Shown: positions 35,136-43,533 of the stretch, piece after piece
How positions within the stretch are numbered: position 1 is the stretch's first letter
Layout: every line of letters begins with the position of its first letter
Assembly: GCF_001280845.1 (NCBI RefSeq)
Contig: NZ_LGHP01000002.1
Span: 921,543-985,542, forward strand
Source of the DNA: Bacillus sp. FJAT-28004
Lineage (GTDB): Bacteria; Bacillota; Bacilli; Paenibacillales; Paenibacillaceae
Length of the DNA: 64,000 nucleotides
Direction: 5' to 3'
Program-made: the position numbers and the translations under genes
Notes under the pieces: model-generated
Seen by the model: only the letters and a program-made list of their open reading frames with translations
Told to the model about the DNA's origin: nothing
The model's database searches: none

Positions 35136-35966
35136 ATGAGCTCGTTACGTGTTAGCCGTATAATCATTACTTTATTAATGAGTGCCGGAGGAATCATGTT
35201 CGTCATGCCATTCCTGTGGATGCTCTCCGCTTCCTTCAAGCCGGAGCTTGATGTGCTATCGTATCCTATTCAATGGATTCCGAAAAATTGGAATATTGTT
35301 GAAAATTACCGGGAAGTTTGGTTTGGTGCGCTGCCTTTTAGTTTGTACTATTGGAACACGATCAAGATTACCCTACTGACAACCGTATTTTCTCTAACCA
35401 TATCAGCAATGGCTGCTTACGGATTTTCAAAAATTTCATTCAAGGGGCGCGATTTGCTGTTCATCGTTATTCTCGCGACATTCATGATTCCGAGTCAAGC
35501 GATCTTAGTGCCACAATTTATTATGTACCGTTGGTTAGGCCTATTTGACAGTCATACCGGCTTAGTATTATTAAGTGGTTCCTCCGTGATCGGGACTTTC
35601 CTGCTTAGACAATTTTATATGAGTATTCATAACGAAATTATCGAGTCGGCGCGCATAGACGGTGCCAACCATTGGACCATCTTTGTTCGAATTACGCTAC
35701 CGTTAGTAAAATCTGCTTTGGCTACCGTAATGATTCTGCGTTTTATATGGACATGGAACGATTATCAGAATCCGTTGATTTTCCTGCGGTCAGATCATTT
35801 GTTTACGCTTCAGTTAGGGATGACGAAGTTTTCCGACGTGAATGGAGAGTTTTATTCGCTCATGATGGCAGGTGCCGTATCTGCAATCCTACCATTGCTG
35901 ATCATCTTCATCTTCGGTCAAAAACATGTTATAGAGGGTGTGGCTTCAGGCAGCGTCAAAGGATAG
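35136..35966 (+). CDS. Sugar ABC transporter permease (MalG type)
   Basis: This 276-residue partner permease has six helices and the EAA loop 'IESARIDGANHWTIFVRITLP'. The last residues 'LLIIFIFGQKHVIEGVASGSVKG' are the conserved MalG tail. TAGGGGGAT precedes the ATG. It lies between the MalF-type permease and the second binding-protein gene, all in one unit. Confidence 0.9.
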   Translation: MSSLRVSRIIITLLMSAGGIMFVMPFLWMLSASFKPELDVLSYPIQWIPKNWNIVENYREVWFGALPFSLYYWNTIKITLLTTVFSLTISAMAAYGFSKISFKGRDLLFIVILATFMIPSQAILVPQFIMYRWLGLFDSHTGLVLLSGSSVIGTFLLRQFYMSIHNEIIESARIDGANHWTIFVRITLPLVKSALATVMILRFIWTWNDYQNPLIFLRSDHLFTLQLGMTKFSDVNGEFYSLMMAGAVSAILPLLIIFIFGQKHVIEGVASGSVKG

Positions 35967-35991
35967 AAAAGAGAAACCAGGGGGAAACGAC

Positions 35992-37341
35992 ATGATTAAG
36001 AAATGGATGACGAGTTCGACCATCGTATTTATCGCTGCGGTATTATTTTTGGCAGGCTGTTCCTCATCAACGGGAACGAAAGAAACAAATGCCGGGACCG
36101 ATAAAGACAAGAATGCAAAACAGGTCACGATTAAGGTTCACACCTGGTACAATCTAAAAGCTGAAAAATTCGATATCGTGAAGCAGGCGTTCGAGAAACA
36201 GTACCCGAACATCAAAGTCGAATTCGTATCGGCAGGAGATAACAATGCCACCGAACAAGTGAAAAAAGTCGATTTGGCCGCAGCTTCGGGTGAAGACATG
36301 GACGTCATCATGTTCTCACAACCTTCTTTTTACGTGCAGCGGGTCGAGCTCGGCATGATCGAGCCGCTTGATGATTATTTGAACAAAGAGGGAATCAAAT
36401 TTGAGGATGAATACAGTGTCAATACGCAAGAGAACGGCAGAATCTACGGTCTGCCAGGAAAATCGGTAAATTTGCTCGTTGCGATTAACGAAGACCATCT
36501 TAAGGAAGCTGGGCTGCCGATTCCGACAGATTGGACGTGGGACGAGTATCTCGACTATGCCAAGAAAATGACAAAACTCGGCGACGGGAAAAAAAGGTAT
36601 GGAACGTATTTCCATAGCTGGACTAATCCGTATGCCATGATTGGACTCGTGAACCAACCCCAAAACGCCTACCTTGTCACGGACGATGGCAAATCGGCCA
36701 ATATTATGAATCCGAATATGCTTAAATCGCTGGAAGTGCGTTTGCAAGCAGAGAAGGACAAATCGGCAACCCCTTACACCGAGGTGGTTAGCCAAAAGCT
36801 GAACTATCGTCCGCAGTATTTCAATGAAGACGCGAGTATGATCATGACAGGAACGTTCTTCCTTCCCGAGACTGGGGGCACAGAAAAAGTGCCGGCTACG
36901 TTCAAAACGGTATTTGCGCCATATCCAAAAGTAAATAAAGAAGATCCGATCACGACTTCCGTATCAGCAGATATATTGACGATGTACAGTAAGTCCAAGC
37001 ATAAAGAGGAAGCGTATACGTTCATCCGTTGGTTTACAACAAATGGGCTCGTGGAGCAGGGCAGAAATATTCCATCCTGGAAAAAAGCCAATATGGAAGA
37101 TGTTTTAGATAAAATTATCGCTGCAACGTCTAGCCCTGAAATGATTGACAAGGAATCGGCGTTGAACTTTTTGAAAAACAGCGTGATGGTACCCGTCGTA
37201 AATCCACCAGCCTACTCAGCTGAAGTAGAGAAAATGATGCAGGAAGAATTCGATAAAATGATGCTTCAAGGCCAAGACATCGAAAAAACGATGAATTCGG
37301 CGCAGGGGAGAATTCAAAAACTGATTGATTCGAATCAATAA
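35992..37341 (+). CDS. Sugar ABC transporter substrate-binding lipoprotein 2
   Basis: This 449-residue lipoprotein (lipobox 'FLAGCSSS') is a paralogue of the protein at 32615, with the same length and most residues identical, including 'AINEDHLKEAGLP' and 'AGDNN'. The ATG at 35992 follows AGGGGGAAA; the frame continues upstream into the permease tail without a ribosome site. It is co-transcribed with the two permeases and is probably their main partner. The differences between the two binding proteins (for example KSVNFF against KSVNLL) may alter ligand range. Confidence 0.9.
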   Translation: MIKKWMTSSTIVFIAAVLFLAGCSSSTGTKETNAGTDKDKNAKQVTIKVHTWYNLKAEKFDIVKQAFEKQYPNIKVEFVSAGDNNATEQVKKVDLAAASGEDMDVIMFSQPSFYVQRVELGMIEPLDDYLNKEGIKFEDEYSVNTQENGRIYGLPGKSVNLLVAINEDHLKEAGLPIPTDWTWDEYLDYAKKMTKLGDGKKRYGTYFHSWTNPYAMIGLVNQPQNAYLVTDDGKSANIMNPNMLKSLEVRLQAEKDKSATPYTEVVSQKLNYRPQYFNEDASMIMTGTFFLPETGGTEKVPATFKTVFAPYPKVNKEDPITTSVSADILTMYSKSKHKEEAYTFIRWFTTNGLVEQGRNIPSWKKANMEDVLDKIIAATSSPEMIDKESALNFLKNSVMVPVVNPPAYSAEVEKMMQEEFDKMMLQGQDIEKTMNSAQGRIQKLIDSNQ

Positions 37342-37406
37342 TCGCTCCCATGTAAATATACAACCTAGAGGACATTTTATTGAAAGATAAAAGTGAATAG
37401 TTAACT

Positions 37407-37438
37407 AAGCTGGAGCAGCCTTTACGGTGCTCTAGCTT
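37407..37438 (+). terminator. Hairpin between binding-protein gene 2 and the histidine kinase gene
   Basis: AAGCTGGAGCA pairs with TGCTCTAGCTT (one G-T pair) around a 10-base loop; the T run after it is short. It may attenuate transcription into the two-component genes. Confidence 0.6.
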
Positions 37439-37469
37439 TCGTCAGTTTATAGGGAAAGGAGAACGTGGA

Positions 37470-39248
37470 ATGAAAATCAACTTCTTGAGAAAGCTGTCGC
37501 TAAGACAAAAACTGATCGCGACATCCATGGCTTGTTTGATGGTTCCTACGCTTATTATGCTGTATAACACGAGCTTGTTTTCTCAACAAATCATTCGCGA
37601 ACAAGCATTGAACAGCGCGAATCAGTCGTTAACAATTATTCAATACCAAATTCACGGCATTATCGAAGAAATGGTTGAAGTATCGAATAGAGTTCAATTC
37701 AATGATGAGCTAAAGATGTTACTTCGAAGTCCGGAAGAACCGTTAAACACCATGTCAATTACAGCTCTGCTTGAACAGATGGCGAACGCCCGGCCAGATA
37801 TCCGCCTCACTTTGCTCACAAAGGATGGACGTTATTACTCCAACTATTCGTATTACGAGTTTGATCCTGCCTCTTTCCGCAAGCTGCCATGGTTCGAGAG
37901 CTTATCTGGATTATCGCCGTTCGAAACGATGTATATGGGCGTACAACCCAATTATTTGAAATTTCAGGCCGAGGAAGATCCGTATGTGATCATGACAGCA
38001 CGCGCATTGACAGACTATTCCGCAGAGCCGTTCGCCTATTTAATTGTTAGCCGCTCGGAAAATACGGTTAGCGATATGATCGATAACCTGTCTGAAGACA
38101 TCTATTTATTGGATCAGAATCAACGGATTCTGTCCTTCCGCGACGATCGTTATATCGGCAAAAATTTCAGCAGCCTGGTGTCGACAAGGACAGGCGCTTC
38201 ACCTGAAATGATGAACATAGCAGGAGAAAATCAAATTTATGTATCGATGCCCGTACAATACGCCGATTGGTCATTGGTTAGCTTGGTCCCCTACGAGCAA
38301 TTAACAGACAAAGTAAACCGGATATACCGATCAGGACTGCTGCTGCAAATCTTGTTTGCAACGGGTTTTCTGCTTTTCCTCACCTATTTACTCCGGAAAT
38401 TTACCAAACCAATCAAAATTTTAGGTGATGTAGCGCTCAAGGTAGAGTCGGGTGATATGCAAATCCGATCTAATGTGAGGGCAGGGGATGAAGTAGGCCG
38501 ACTTGGCAAATCTTTTGATCATATGCTTGACCGCATCTCGGAGATGATTGAACAAATAAAGTTGGAGCAAGAGCTTAAGAGACAAGCGGAGCTTGCGATG
38601 CTGCAGGTACAGATAAATCCGCATTTCTTATTTAATGTACTAAGTTCGATTCGATTAAAGCTGCTTCTCAAGGGTGATGATGAGAATGCCGAGCTGGTCG
38701 GATCGTTATCTTCGTTGCTGCGGGTTACTCTCTCCTCCCAGCAGGAGTTTGTTCCTTTACTGACCGAAATCGAAATAACCCAGCAGTATATGGAGTTGAT
38801 GAACTTTTCTTTGCGGCATCAGATCGAGTCCACGATCGAAATCAATGCGGAGCTGCATATGGAAACCATTCCAAGATTTATTCTCCAGCCTATTATCGAG
38901 AATTGCTATAAGCACGGTTTTTCAAGGCGAGGCGGTATCATTTCTATCCGTGTGGAAAAGATCGAAGAAGCCTTATACATCACGATTAAAGATAATGGCG
39001 CCGGTATGAGCGTTGACACATTGGAACGCATAAATGTGGGGTTAAAGCGCAGTAAGCTGCAAATCATGGAGAGAAATGATCGAAACGAAGGAACCCTGGC
39101 GGGGATCGGGCTGACGAATGTGTATGATCGGCTAAAATTAATATATGGCGACTATTTTCAGATGATAATGGAAAGCGAATATCAAAAAGGGACGACGGTT
39201 CTATTCATTTTCCCCGCTACCATAATGGAGGAAAACCAAAATGTATAA
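37470..39248 (+). CDS. Sensor histidine kinase, YesM type
   Basis: This 592-residue kinase has a first membrane helix near residues 15-35, an extracellular cache-like sensor, a second helix near 290-310, a HAMP linker ('KPIKILGDVALKVESGDMQI'), and a His_kinase domain with the phosphorylated H385 in 'QINPHFLFNVLSSI'. The ATPase part has 'PIIENCYKHGF' and 'IKDNGAGM'. AAAGGAGAA precedes the ATG. It overlaps the response regulator gene by 8 bases. This type senses sugars through binding proteins or directly and controls the neighbouring importer genes. Confidence 0.92.
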   Translation: MKINFLRKLSLRQKLIATSMACLMVPTLIMLYNTSLFSQQIIREQALNSANQSLTIIQYQIHGIIEEMVEVSNRVQFNDELKMLLRSPEEPLNTMSITALLEQMANARPDIRLTLLTKDGRYYSNYSYYEFDPASFRKLPWFESLSGLSPFETMYMGVQPNYLKFQAEEDPYVIMTARALTDYSAEPFAYLIVSRSENTVSDMIDNLSEDIYLLDQNQRILSFRDDRYIGKNFSSLVSTRTGASPEMMNIAGENQIYVSMPVQYADWSLVSLVPYEQLTDKVNRIYRSGLLLQILFATGFLLFLTYLLRKFTKPIKILGDVALKVESGDMQIRSNVRAGDEVGRLGKSFDHMLDRISEMIEQIKLEQELKRQAELAMLQVQINPHFLFNVLSSIRLKLLLKGDDENAELVGSLSSLLRVTLSSQQEFVPLLTEIEITQQYMELMNFSLRHQIESTIEINAELHMETIPRFILQPIIENCYKHGFSRRGGIISIRVEKIEEALYITIKDNGAGMSVDTLERINVGLKRSKLQIMERNDRNEGTLAGIGLTNVYDRLKLIYGDYFQMIMESEYQKGTTVLFIFPATIMEENQNV

Positions 39249-40845
39249 AGTAATCATTGCAGATGATCACATGCCGGTTCTTGAATATTTGAGAGCCAAG
39301 CTCCCATGGGAAGAGCTGGGATTAGAACTATTAGCAGCTTGTTCGGATGGGGAAGAAGCACTCCAAGCATGCAAGAGCCAACCGCCTGATATCTTAATCA
39401 CGGATATCGGGATGCCAATCATGAATGGTTTAGAGTTAATTGAAGAAGCGCGCAAACTAAATCCCGGTCTCAAGACGGTCATTTTGTCCTGCCATGAAGA
39501 ATTTCATTTTGCGCAGCAAGCTGTAAAACTGAATGTAAATGATTATATTTTGAAAGAAACGATGCGCATTGAACAGTTATCGGACATTGTAAACCAGCTC
39601 ATTGTGCAGCTTGAAAAAGAAAAAGCGATACAAAACGATCATCAGAAGCTGCAAGCCATCGTCTCGCATGGTCTCTCATCGCTAAAAACAACATTTTTGC
39701 AATCGCTGATCGACCAGCCTTTATGGGATGAGAAGGAGTGGGAGCAGAGAGCCAAGAGTTTGGGCATTCATCTAACGGCTGGCGGCCGCTATTTGCCTGT
39801 GCTTTGCAAACTTGAGCGTTTCCCGGATTTAGAGGATCGTTTTGGAGGAGCGCATCAGATCCGTTTTGTTGCGGAAAACGCTTTGATCGAATCTGTTCAA
39901 ATGGCTGATCCTATCGTATTGACCCTGAATGAAAGGACTTTTTACATTCTATATCCTTTCCCGAAGTCAATTAAAGTAAATTCAAAGGGTATGATAATCG
40001 ACGATTTGCTGATGGTCCAAAAAAAGTTCCTTCGCAGCTTGAAAATCGGGGTCTCTTTTTATTTGGGCGAAGCCTTTGATTCAATGACAACGTTGAAGAA
40101 GCAGATTAGATTACTGTTAAATACCAAGACGTTCCGCTTCTATTCGGGGGAGCACCGTATTCTAAATGTACAGCCGATGGAGTCGACGGAGGAAGAACTA
40201 TTTGTACACTATATCGATGCAGTAAATGATATCAGAAAGGGTTTACAATCGGACGATGCTGAGCTTCTGAAGAGCATGGTCGGAAAATGGTTGAAGCATA
40301 TTGAATCGAAGAGGTATCCCGTAGATTCTGTGCGCGGTTGGTTGCTGAAAATCGTGTCTGACATGGAGTTGAAGTACTCTGTCATGCATCATTTTTTGAC
40401 TAATTACAGTGCTGAATTGCTGCAGCAAAAAATTTATGCCATGGATACGTTGGACCATCTTGGAGATTGGTTATATCACTTTCTGGTTGATAAGATGGAC
40501 TCGGTCAGCGTGAGCAAGGATCAATCCATTCGTAAAGAAATCGCGGAAGCGCAAAGATATGTGCGCATGCATTTAAACGAGAAAATCGGTATGGATGAAA
40601 TGGCCAGAAGATTAAATCTAAATCCTACACACTTTAGCCGTATTTTCAAAAAAGAAACCGGTGAAACCTTTGTCGAATTCGTTACCAAAAGAAAAATGGA
40701 GAAGGCTCAAGAGCTGCTGGATAAATCCAATCAAACGATTGAGCAAATCTCGCAAGAGCTTGCATATGACAATTCCAGTTACTTCAATAAGTTATTTCGT
40801 GCATTCTCCGGCATGTCACCAAATGAATACCGTAAAAATATTTAG
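39241..40845 (+). CDS. Response regulator with AraC-type output, YesN type
   Basis: It has 534 residues: a receiver domain with phospho-acceptor D55 ('DILITDIGMP') and Lys near 105, a long linker of unknown fold, and a C-terminal AraC double helix-turn-helix ('IGMDEMARRLNLNPTHFSRIF' and 'TIEQISQELAYDNSSYFNKLF'). It is co-translated with the YesM-type kinase. The two copies of the 80-base promoter block at 32372 and 34090, which lack a proper -35 box, are its most likely targets. Confidence 0.92.
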   Translation: MYKVIIADDHMPVLEYLRAKLPWEELGLELLAACSDGEEALQACKSQPPDILITDIGMPIMNGLELIEEARKLNPGLKTVILSCHEEFHFAQQAVKLNVNDYILKETMRIEQLSDIVNQLIVQLEKEKAIQNDHQKLQAIVSHGLSSLKTTFLQSLIDQPLWDEKEWEQRAKSLGIHLTAGGRYLPVLCKLERFPDLEDRFGGAHQIRFVAENALIESVQMADPIVLTLNERTFYILYPFPKSIKVNSKGMIIDDLLMVQKKFLRSLKIGVSFYLGEAFDSMTTLKKQIRLLLNTKTFRFYSGEHRILNVQPMESTEEELFVHYIDAVNDIRKGLQSDDAELLKSMVGKWLKHIESKRYPVDSVRGWLLKIVSDMELKYSVMHHFLTNYSAELLQQKIYAMDTLDHLGDWLYHFLVDKMDSVSVSKDQSIRKEIAEAQRYVRMHLNEKIGMDEMARRLNLNPTHFSRIFKKETGETFVEFVTKRKMEKAQELLDKSNQTIEQISQELAYDNSSYFNKLFRAFSGMSPNEYRKNI

Positions 40846-40933
40846 AATGGGATTCCTTTATCGATTGCCTGCGTTAACTTCAGCTGCTTAGCCACAATAG
40901 ATGAATAAACGTCGTCAATGGCAGGGGGATTTA

Positions 40934-41650
40934 TCACTCCCGTTCTTTTCTTTTCGAATAATTGTGTATGGCTTCGATCAACAACGAGTAATTGAAATCC
41001 GGCCAACTCTTCTCCGTAAACCATAATTCAGCGTACGCGGCCTGCCACAAAAGGAAGTTGCTAAGCCGCTTTTCACCGCTTGTCCGAATGATTAAATCGA
41101 CAGGTGGATAATCGGAGGTAGCGATCATTTTCTCAAATTGTTCGTCAAATGTATGCGGATCTGCGCCGCTTGCGATGAGCTGTTTTGCAGCTTGAAGGAT
41201 TTCTGTTCGGCCTCCGTAATTTAGAGCCATATTCAGAAGCATACCTGTGTTATTCTTCGTTATTTCACAAGTTCTCTTAATTACATCCACCGTATGAGCA
41301 GGGAACGAGCTGATGTCACCTATATAAGTTACTTTTACATTTTTTTGATTCAGCTCGTCAATGGTATGATTCTGAAAATATTTGATAGGCAGCTGCAATA
41401 AATAGTCAACCTCGGCTTTTGGCCTTCTCCAGTTCTCCGTAGAAAACGCATATAAGGTTAAGCAGCTAAGCTTTAGCGAAATGGATTTTTTTATTATTTT
41501 CTGCATCGTTTTCATCCCATAAAAGTGTCCAACGTTTCTTGGAAGTCCTTTACGTGTCGCCCATCTTCCATTTCCGTCCATAATGATAGCGATATGCTTT
41601 GGAAAATACTTATAACGATCCTGCTTGAAAAATAGATGTGACCACAGCAT
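40934..41650 (-). CDS. Isoprenyl (undecaprenyl) diphosphate synthase, probable second copy
   Basis: This cis-prenyl transferase of 238 residues has 'HIAIIMDGNGRWA' with the catalytic Asp, 'GHFYGMKTMQKII', 'TLYAFSTENWRRP', 'NMALNYGGRTEI' and 'DLIIRTSGEKRLSNFLLWQ'. It makes the C55 lipid carrier for cell-wall precursors. ATG 41650 has GGAGGAAA right upstream; the frame opens slightly earlier at a TTG. The essential uppS usually lies in the frr-cdsA-dxr cluster, and this one is with the flippase gene amj, so it is likely a second, conditional copy. It starts 30 bases after amj. Confidence 0.88.
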   Translation of the reverse strand: MLWSHLFFKQDRYKYFPKHIAIIMDGNGRWATRKGLPRNVGHFYGMKTMQKIIKKSISLKLSCLTLYAFSTENWRRPKAEVDYLLQLPIKYFQNHTIDELNQKNVKVTYIGDISSFPAHTVDVIKRTCEITKNNTGMLLNMALNYGGRTEILQAAKQLIASGADPHTFDEQFEKMIATSDYPPVDLIIRTSGEKRLSNFLLWQAAYAELWFTEKSWPDFNYSLLIEAIHNYSKRKERE

Positions 41651-41680
41651 GACTTTCCTCCTCAAGCAAGTTAATAATCT

Positions 41681-42478
41681 TTATAATCGAGACACGACCC
41701 ATAATATCAAGTATGCTGCTGGGACGAGTAATAATTGTGCTAGCAATGTACCCATCACACGAGACAACATGAGTAGTCCAAATACTTTGGTTAAGGCAGC
41801 GCTCTTTTTCTCTCCCTTTAGCACTTTATCTGTCAATAAACCGACTTCAGGATCAATGAGGAGTGCAAGCAATATCGTTGCTATCCCATTGATTAGTCCA
41901 GAAGATTGAGAGGCGGTAATCGCATGTTCGGTGGTAATGGAAGAAGCGAGCAAAGCAGCCAGCACACCAATCGTATAGACCGCTGTTACGATAATGTTTA
42001 GTAGAAACAATCGTTTTGGAATGCCGCCGATTCTCATTCGCGCCAGCATTTCCAGCTTTGGGAGACGGAAGTGTGCACGCGTGTTTTTAATTTTCTCAAT
42101 AGTTACGGTCGTTCGCAGCAATCCTGGGATAGAGCCTGCTACCTCCAAATGGGTAATGACTCGTCTTGCCAGCATGACCGCGGTTGGGAATGCAAGCATA
42201 GCAGCAATCGTTCCGAGTGATGCGCTAAAGATAATCATTCGAAACTGCTCGATCAGAGAATACTCCATAGAGGTTTTCGCAGAATCAATGAGCTTTCCCA
42301 TAAGTGGTGCTTGCACCATGTTGGCTGTACGTGATACGAGCAGGATAATGCCGGTTAATGATATAGCGACAGCTATTTTCCCTAGACGCACGCCTGCCAA
42401 TCGAAGGGAGTAGGTGATCGTTTCTGCAAAATGAATAATGAACGTAAAGCTGCTAACCAGAATGATCTGTTCTAGCAT
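41681..42478 (-). CDS. amj: Lipid II flippase Amj
   Basis: This 265-residue membrane protein (DUF2837) matches B. subtilis Amj (YdaH), the alternate flippase that can replace MurJ in moving lipid II across the membrane. Visible marks are 'FIIHFAETITYSLRLAGVR', 'VSRTANMVQAPLMGKLIDSA' and 'LLIDPEVGLLTDKVLKGE'. It has about seven hydrophobic segments. GAGGTG lies just upstream of the ATG. It is first in a two-gene unit with the undecaprenyl diphosphate synthase. In B. subtilis amj is controlled by the stress factor sigma M; I could not find a clear sigma-M promoter here. Confidence 0.88.
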   Translation of the reverse strand: MLEQIILVSSFTFIIHFAETITYSLRLAGVRLGKIAVAISLTGIILLVSRTANMVQAPLMGKLIDSAKTSMEYSLIEQFRMIIFSASLGTIAAMLAFPTAVMLARRVITHLEVAGSIPGLLRTTVTIEKIKNTRAHFRLPKLEMLARMRIGGIPKRLFLLNIIVTAVYTIGVLAALLASSITTEHAITASQSSGLINGIATILLALLIDPEVGLLTDKVLKGEKKSAALTKVFGLLMLSRVMGTLLAQLLLVPAAYLILWVVSRL

Positions 42479-42696
42479 CGCAGCACCTCTTTTCCTTATG
42501 GAGATAGGTAGGATTCTACTAACATTAAAAAGGAAATAACAAAATTAAAAAAGAGAAAGTAAATAACCAAGTTTTTCTTATTTTATGATAAAAGAAGCAT
42601 TCTCATCTCTCAGCTAGCAAAATATTAATTGTGAAAAATGATAAACTCAGACTCTATCGAATCATTAACAAAGATCGTAAAAAAGAGAGCGCTTTA

Positions 42697-42725
42697 TTGA
42701 CAAACTACGGGTAATCGAATAAGAT
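42697..42725 (+). promoter_or_regulatory. Sigma-A promoter of the FadR-type regulator gene
   Basis: TTGACA (perfect -35), a 17-base spacer, then TAAGAT. Confidence 0.7.
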
Positions 42726-42727
42726 TC

Positions 42728-42742
42728 ACCTATCTGAAAGGT
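42728..42742. promoter_or_regulatory. Putative FadR-type operator, autoregulatory
   Basis: ACCTATCTGAAAGGT has ACCT/AGGT arms 7 bases apart, and begins 2 bases after the -10 box. It shares ACCTATC-N4-AGGT with the site at 43484. Confidence 0.6.
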
Positions 42743-42758
42743 AAAAAGGATGATAGAA

Positions 42759-43439
42759 ATGATACAGAAAGTTAAGAAGCAAAATGTTCATGAGTTGGTC
42801 TCTGAAGAGATTCAAAAATACATCGAGGTGAAAGGTTTGCAGGAGGGCGACAAGCTGCCTTCTGCTGAAGAGCTGACCAAATTATTAGGCGTAGGACGCT
42901 CCTCTTTGCGCGAAGCACTGAGGTATCTTGAAGCTATTGATATTGTCAAAGTTGTTAACGGAAAAGGTATTTTTGTCAATGATTCTGATTCATATCGCTA
43001 TAGCGGCAAGGTAAAGATAGAGAACGAGAAGAAGTTTCTCCTTCATATTTTAGACGTGCGCAGAGCTTTGGAAGGAAAGGCCGTAGAGCTGGCTGCGATA
43101 AGAATTAGCGATGAAAAAATTGAAAAGATGCGCTTGTGCTTGGTAGAGTACGATGAGTGCAAACGCAGAGGTCTGGATACTTCAGCAATTGATTATACTT
43201 TTCACCAGTATATTTATGATGCTGCGGCGAATCCGCTGCTTCACAGCGTGTATGAATCCATCTCTGAATTAATCAAACGTTTCTTTGCTGGCCCGTTCGG
43301 CGTTAAGGAATTATTCGATAATACTTATCCGTTTCATCGCACGTTATTTGATGGCATAGCTAAACATGATGTTCATCATGCATTAGCTGAATTTAACAAA
43401 ATGATGGATATAATCGAGGAAACGATCCGTCATTATTAA
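42759..43439 (+). CDS. GntR family regulator, FadR subfamily
   Basis: This 226-residue regulator has an N-terminal winged helix ('LPSAEELTKLLGVGRSSLREALRYLEAIDIV' region, residues about 30-60) and an FCD effector domain with 'FLLHILDVRRALEGKAVELAA' and conserved His in 'FHQYIYDAA' and 'PFHRTLF' for metal binding. ATG 42759 has AAAAGGA 8 bases upstream; ATG 42750 lies inside that ribosome site. It precedes a sugar-type importer operon and probably controls it and itself through the shared motif. FCD ligands are usually carboxylic or sugar acids. Confidence 0.86.
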   Translation: MIQKVKKQNVHELVSEEIQKYIEVKGLQEGDKLPSAEELTKLLGVGRSSLREALRYLEAIDIVKVVNGKGIFVNDSDSYRYSGKVKIENEKKFLLHILDVRRALEGKAVELAAIRISDEKIEKMRLCLVEYDECKRRGLDTSAIDYTFHQYIYDAAANPLLHSVYESISELIKRFFAGPFGVKELFDNTYPFHRTLFDGIAKHDVHHALAEFNKMMDIIEETIRHY

Positions 43440-43451
43440 TAAAATTAGTTA

Positions 43452-43480
43452 TTGACAAGTTGAAAGTGCTTACATTATAT
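43452..43480 (+). promoter_or_regulatory. Sigma-A promoter of the third binding-protein operon
   Basis: TTGACA, exactly 17 bases, TTATAT. The start site is expected near 43487. Confidence 0.75.
43461..43474 (+). promoter_or_regulatory. cre-like site in the promoter spacer
   Basis: TGAAAGTGCTTACA has one mismatch to TGWAANCGNTNWCA and lies between the -35 and -10 boxes, so CcpA binding would block RNA polymerase. Confidence 0.5.
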
Positions 43481-43483
43481 TTA

Positions 43484-43498
43484 ACCTATCATACAGGT
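43484..43498. promoter_or_regulatory. Putative FadR-type operator at the importer promoter
   Basis: ACCTATCATACAGGT begins 3 bases after the -10 box, the same motif and nearly the same position as at 42728. An overlapping TCATAC-N9-GTATGA inverted repeat (43489-43509) is an alternative reading. Confidence 0.6.
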
Positions 43499-43533
43499 AG
43501 ATAGTATGACACTATGTCTCTAGGGGGATTCAT

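Noticed and set aside
41994..42413. Plus-strand frame of 139 codons across amj
   Set aside because: It is antisense to a clearly recognisable Amj protein.
42479..42600. Sigma-M promoter for amj on the minus strand
   Set aside because: The region is AT-rich, but I found no convincing TGAAAC-16/17-CGTC pair.
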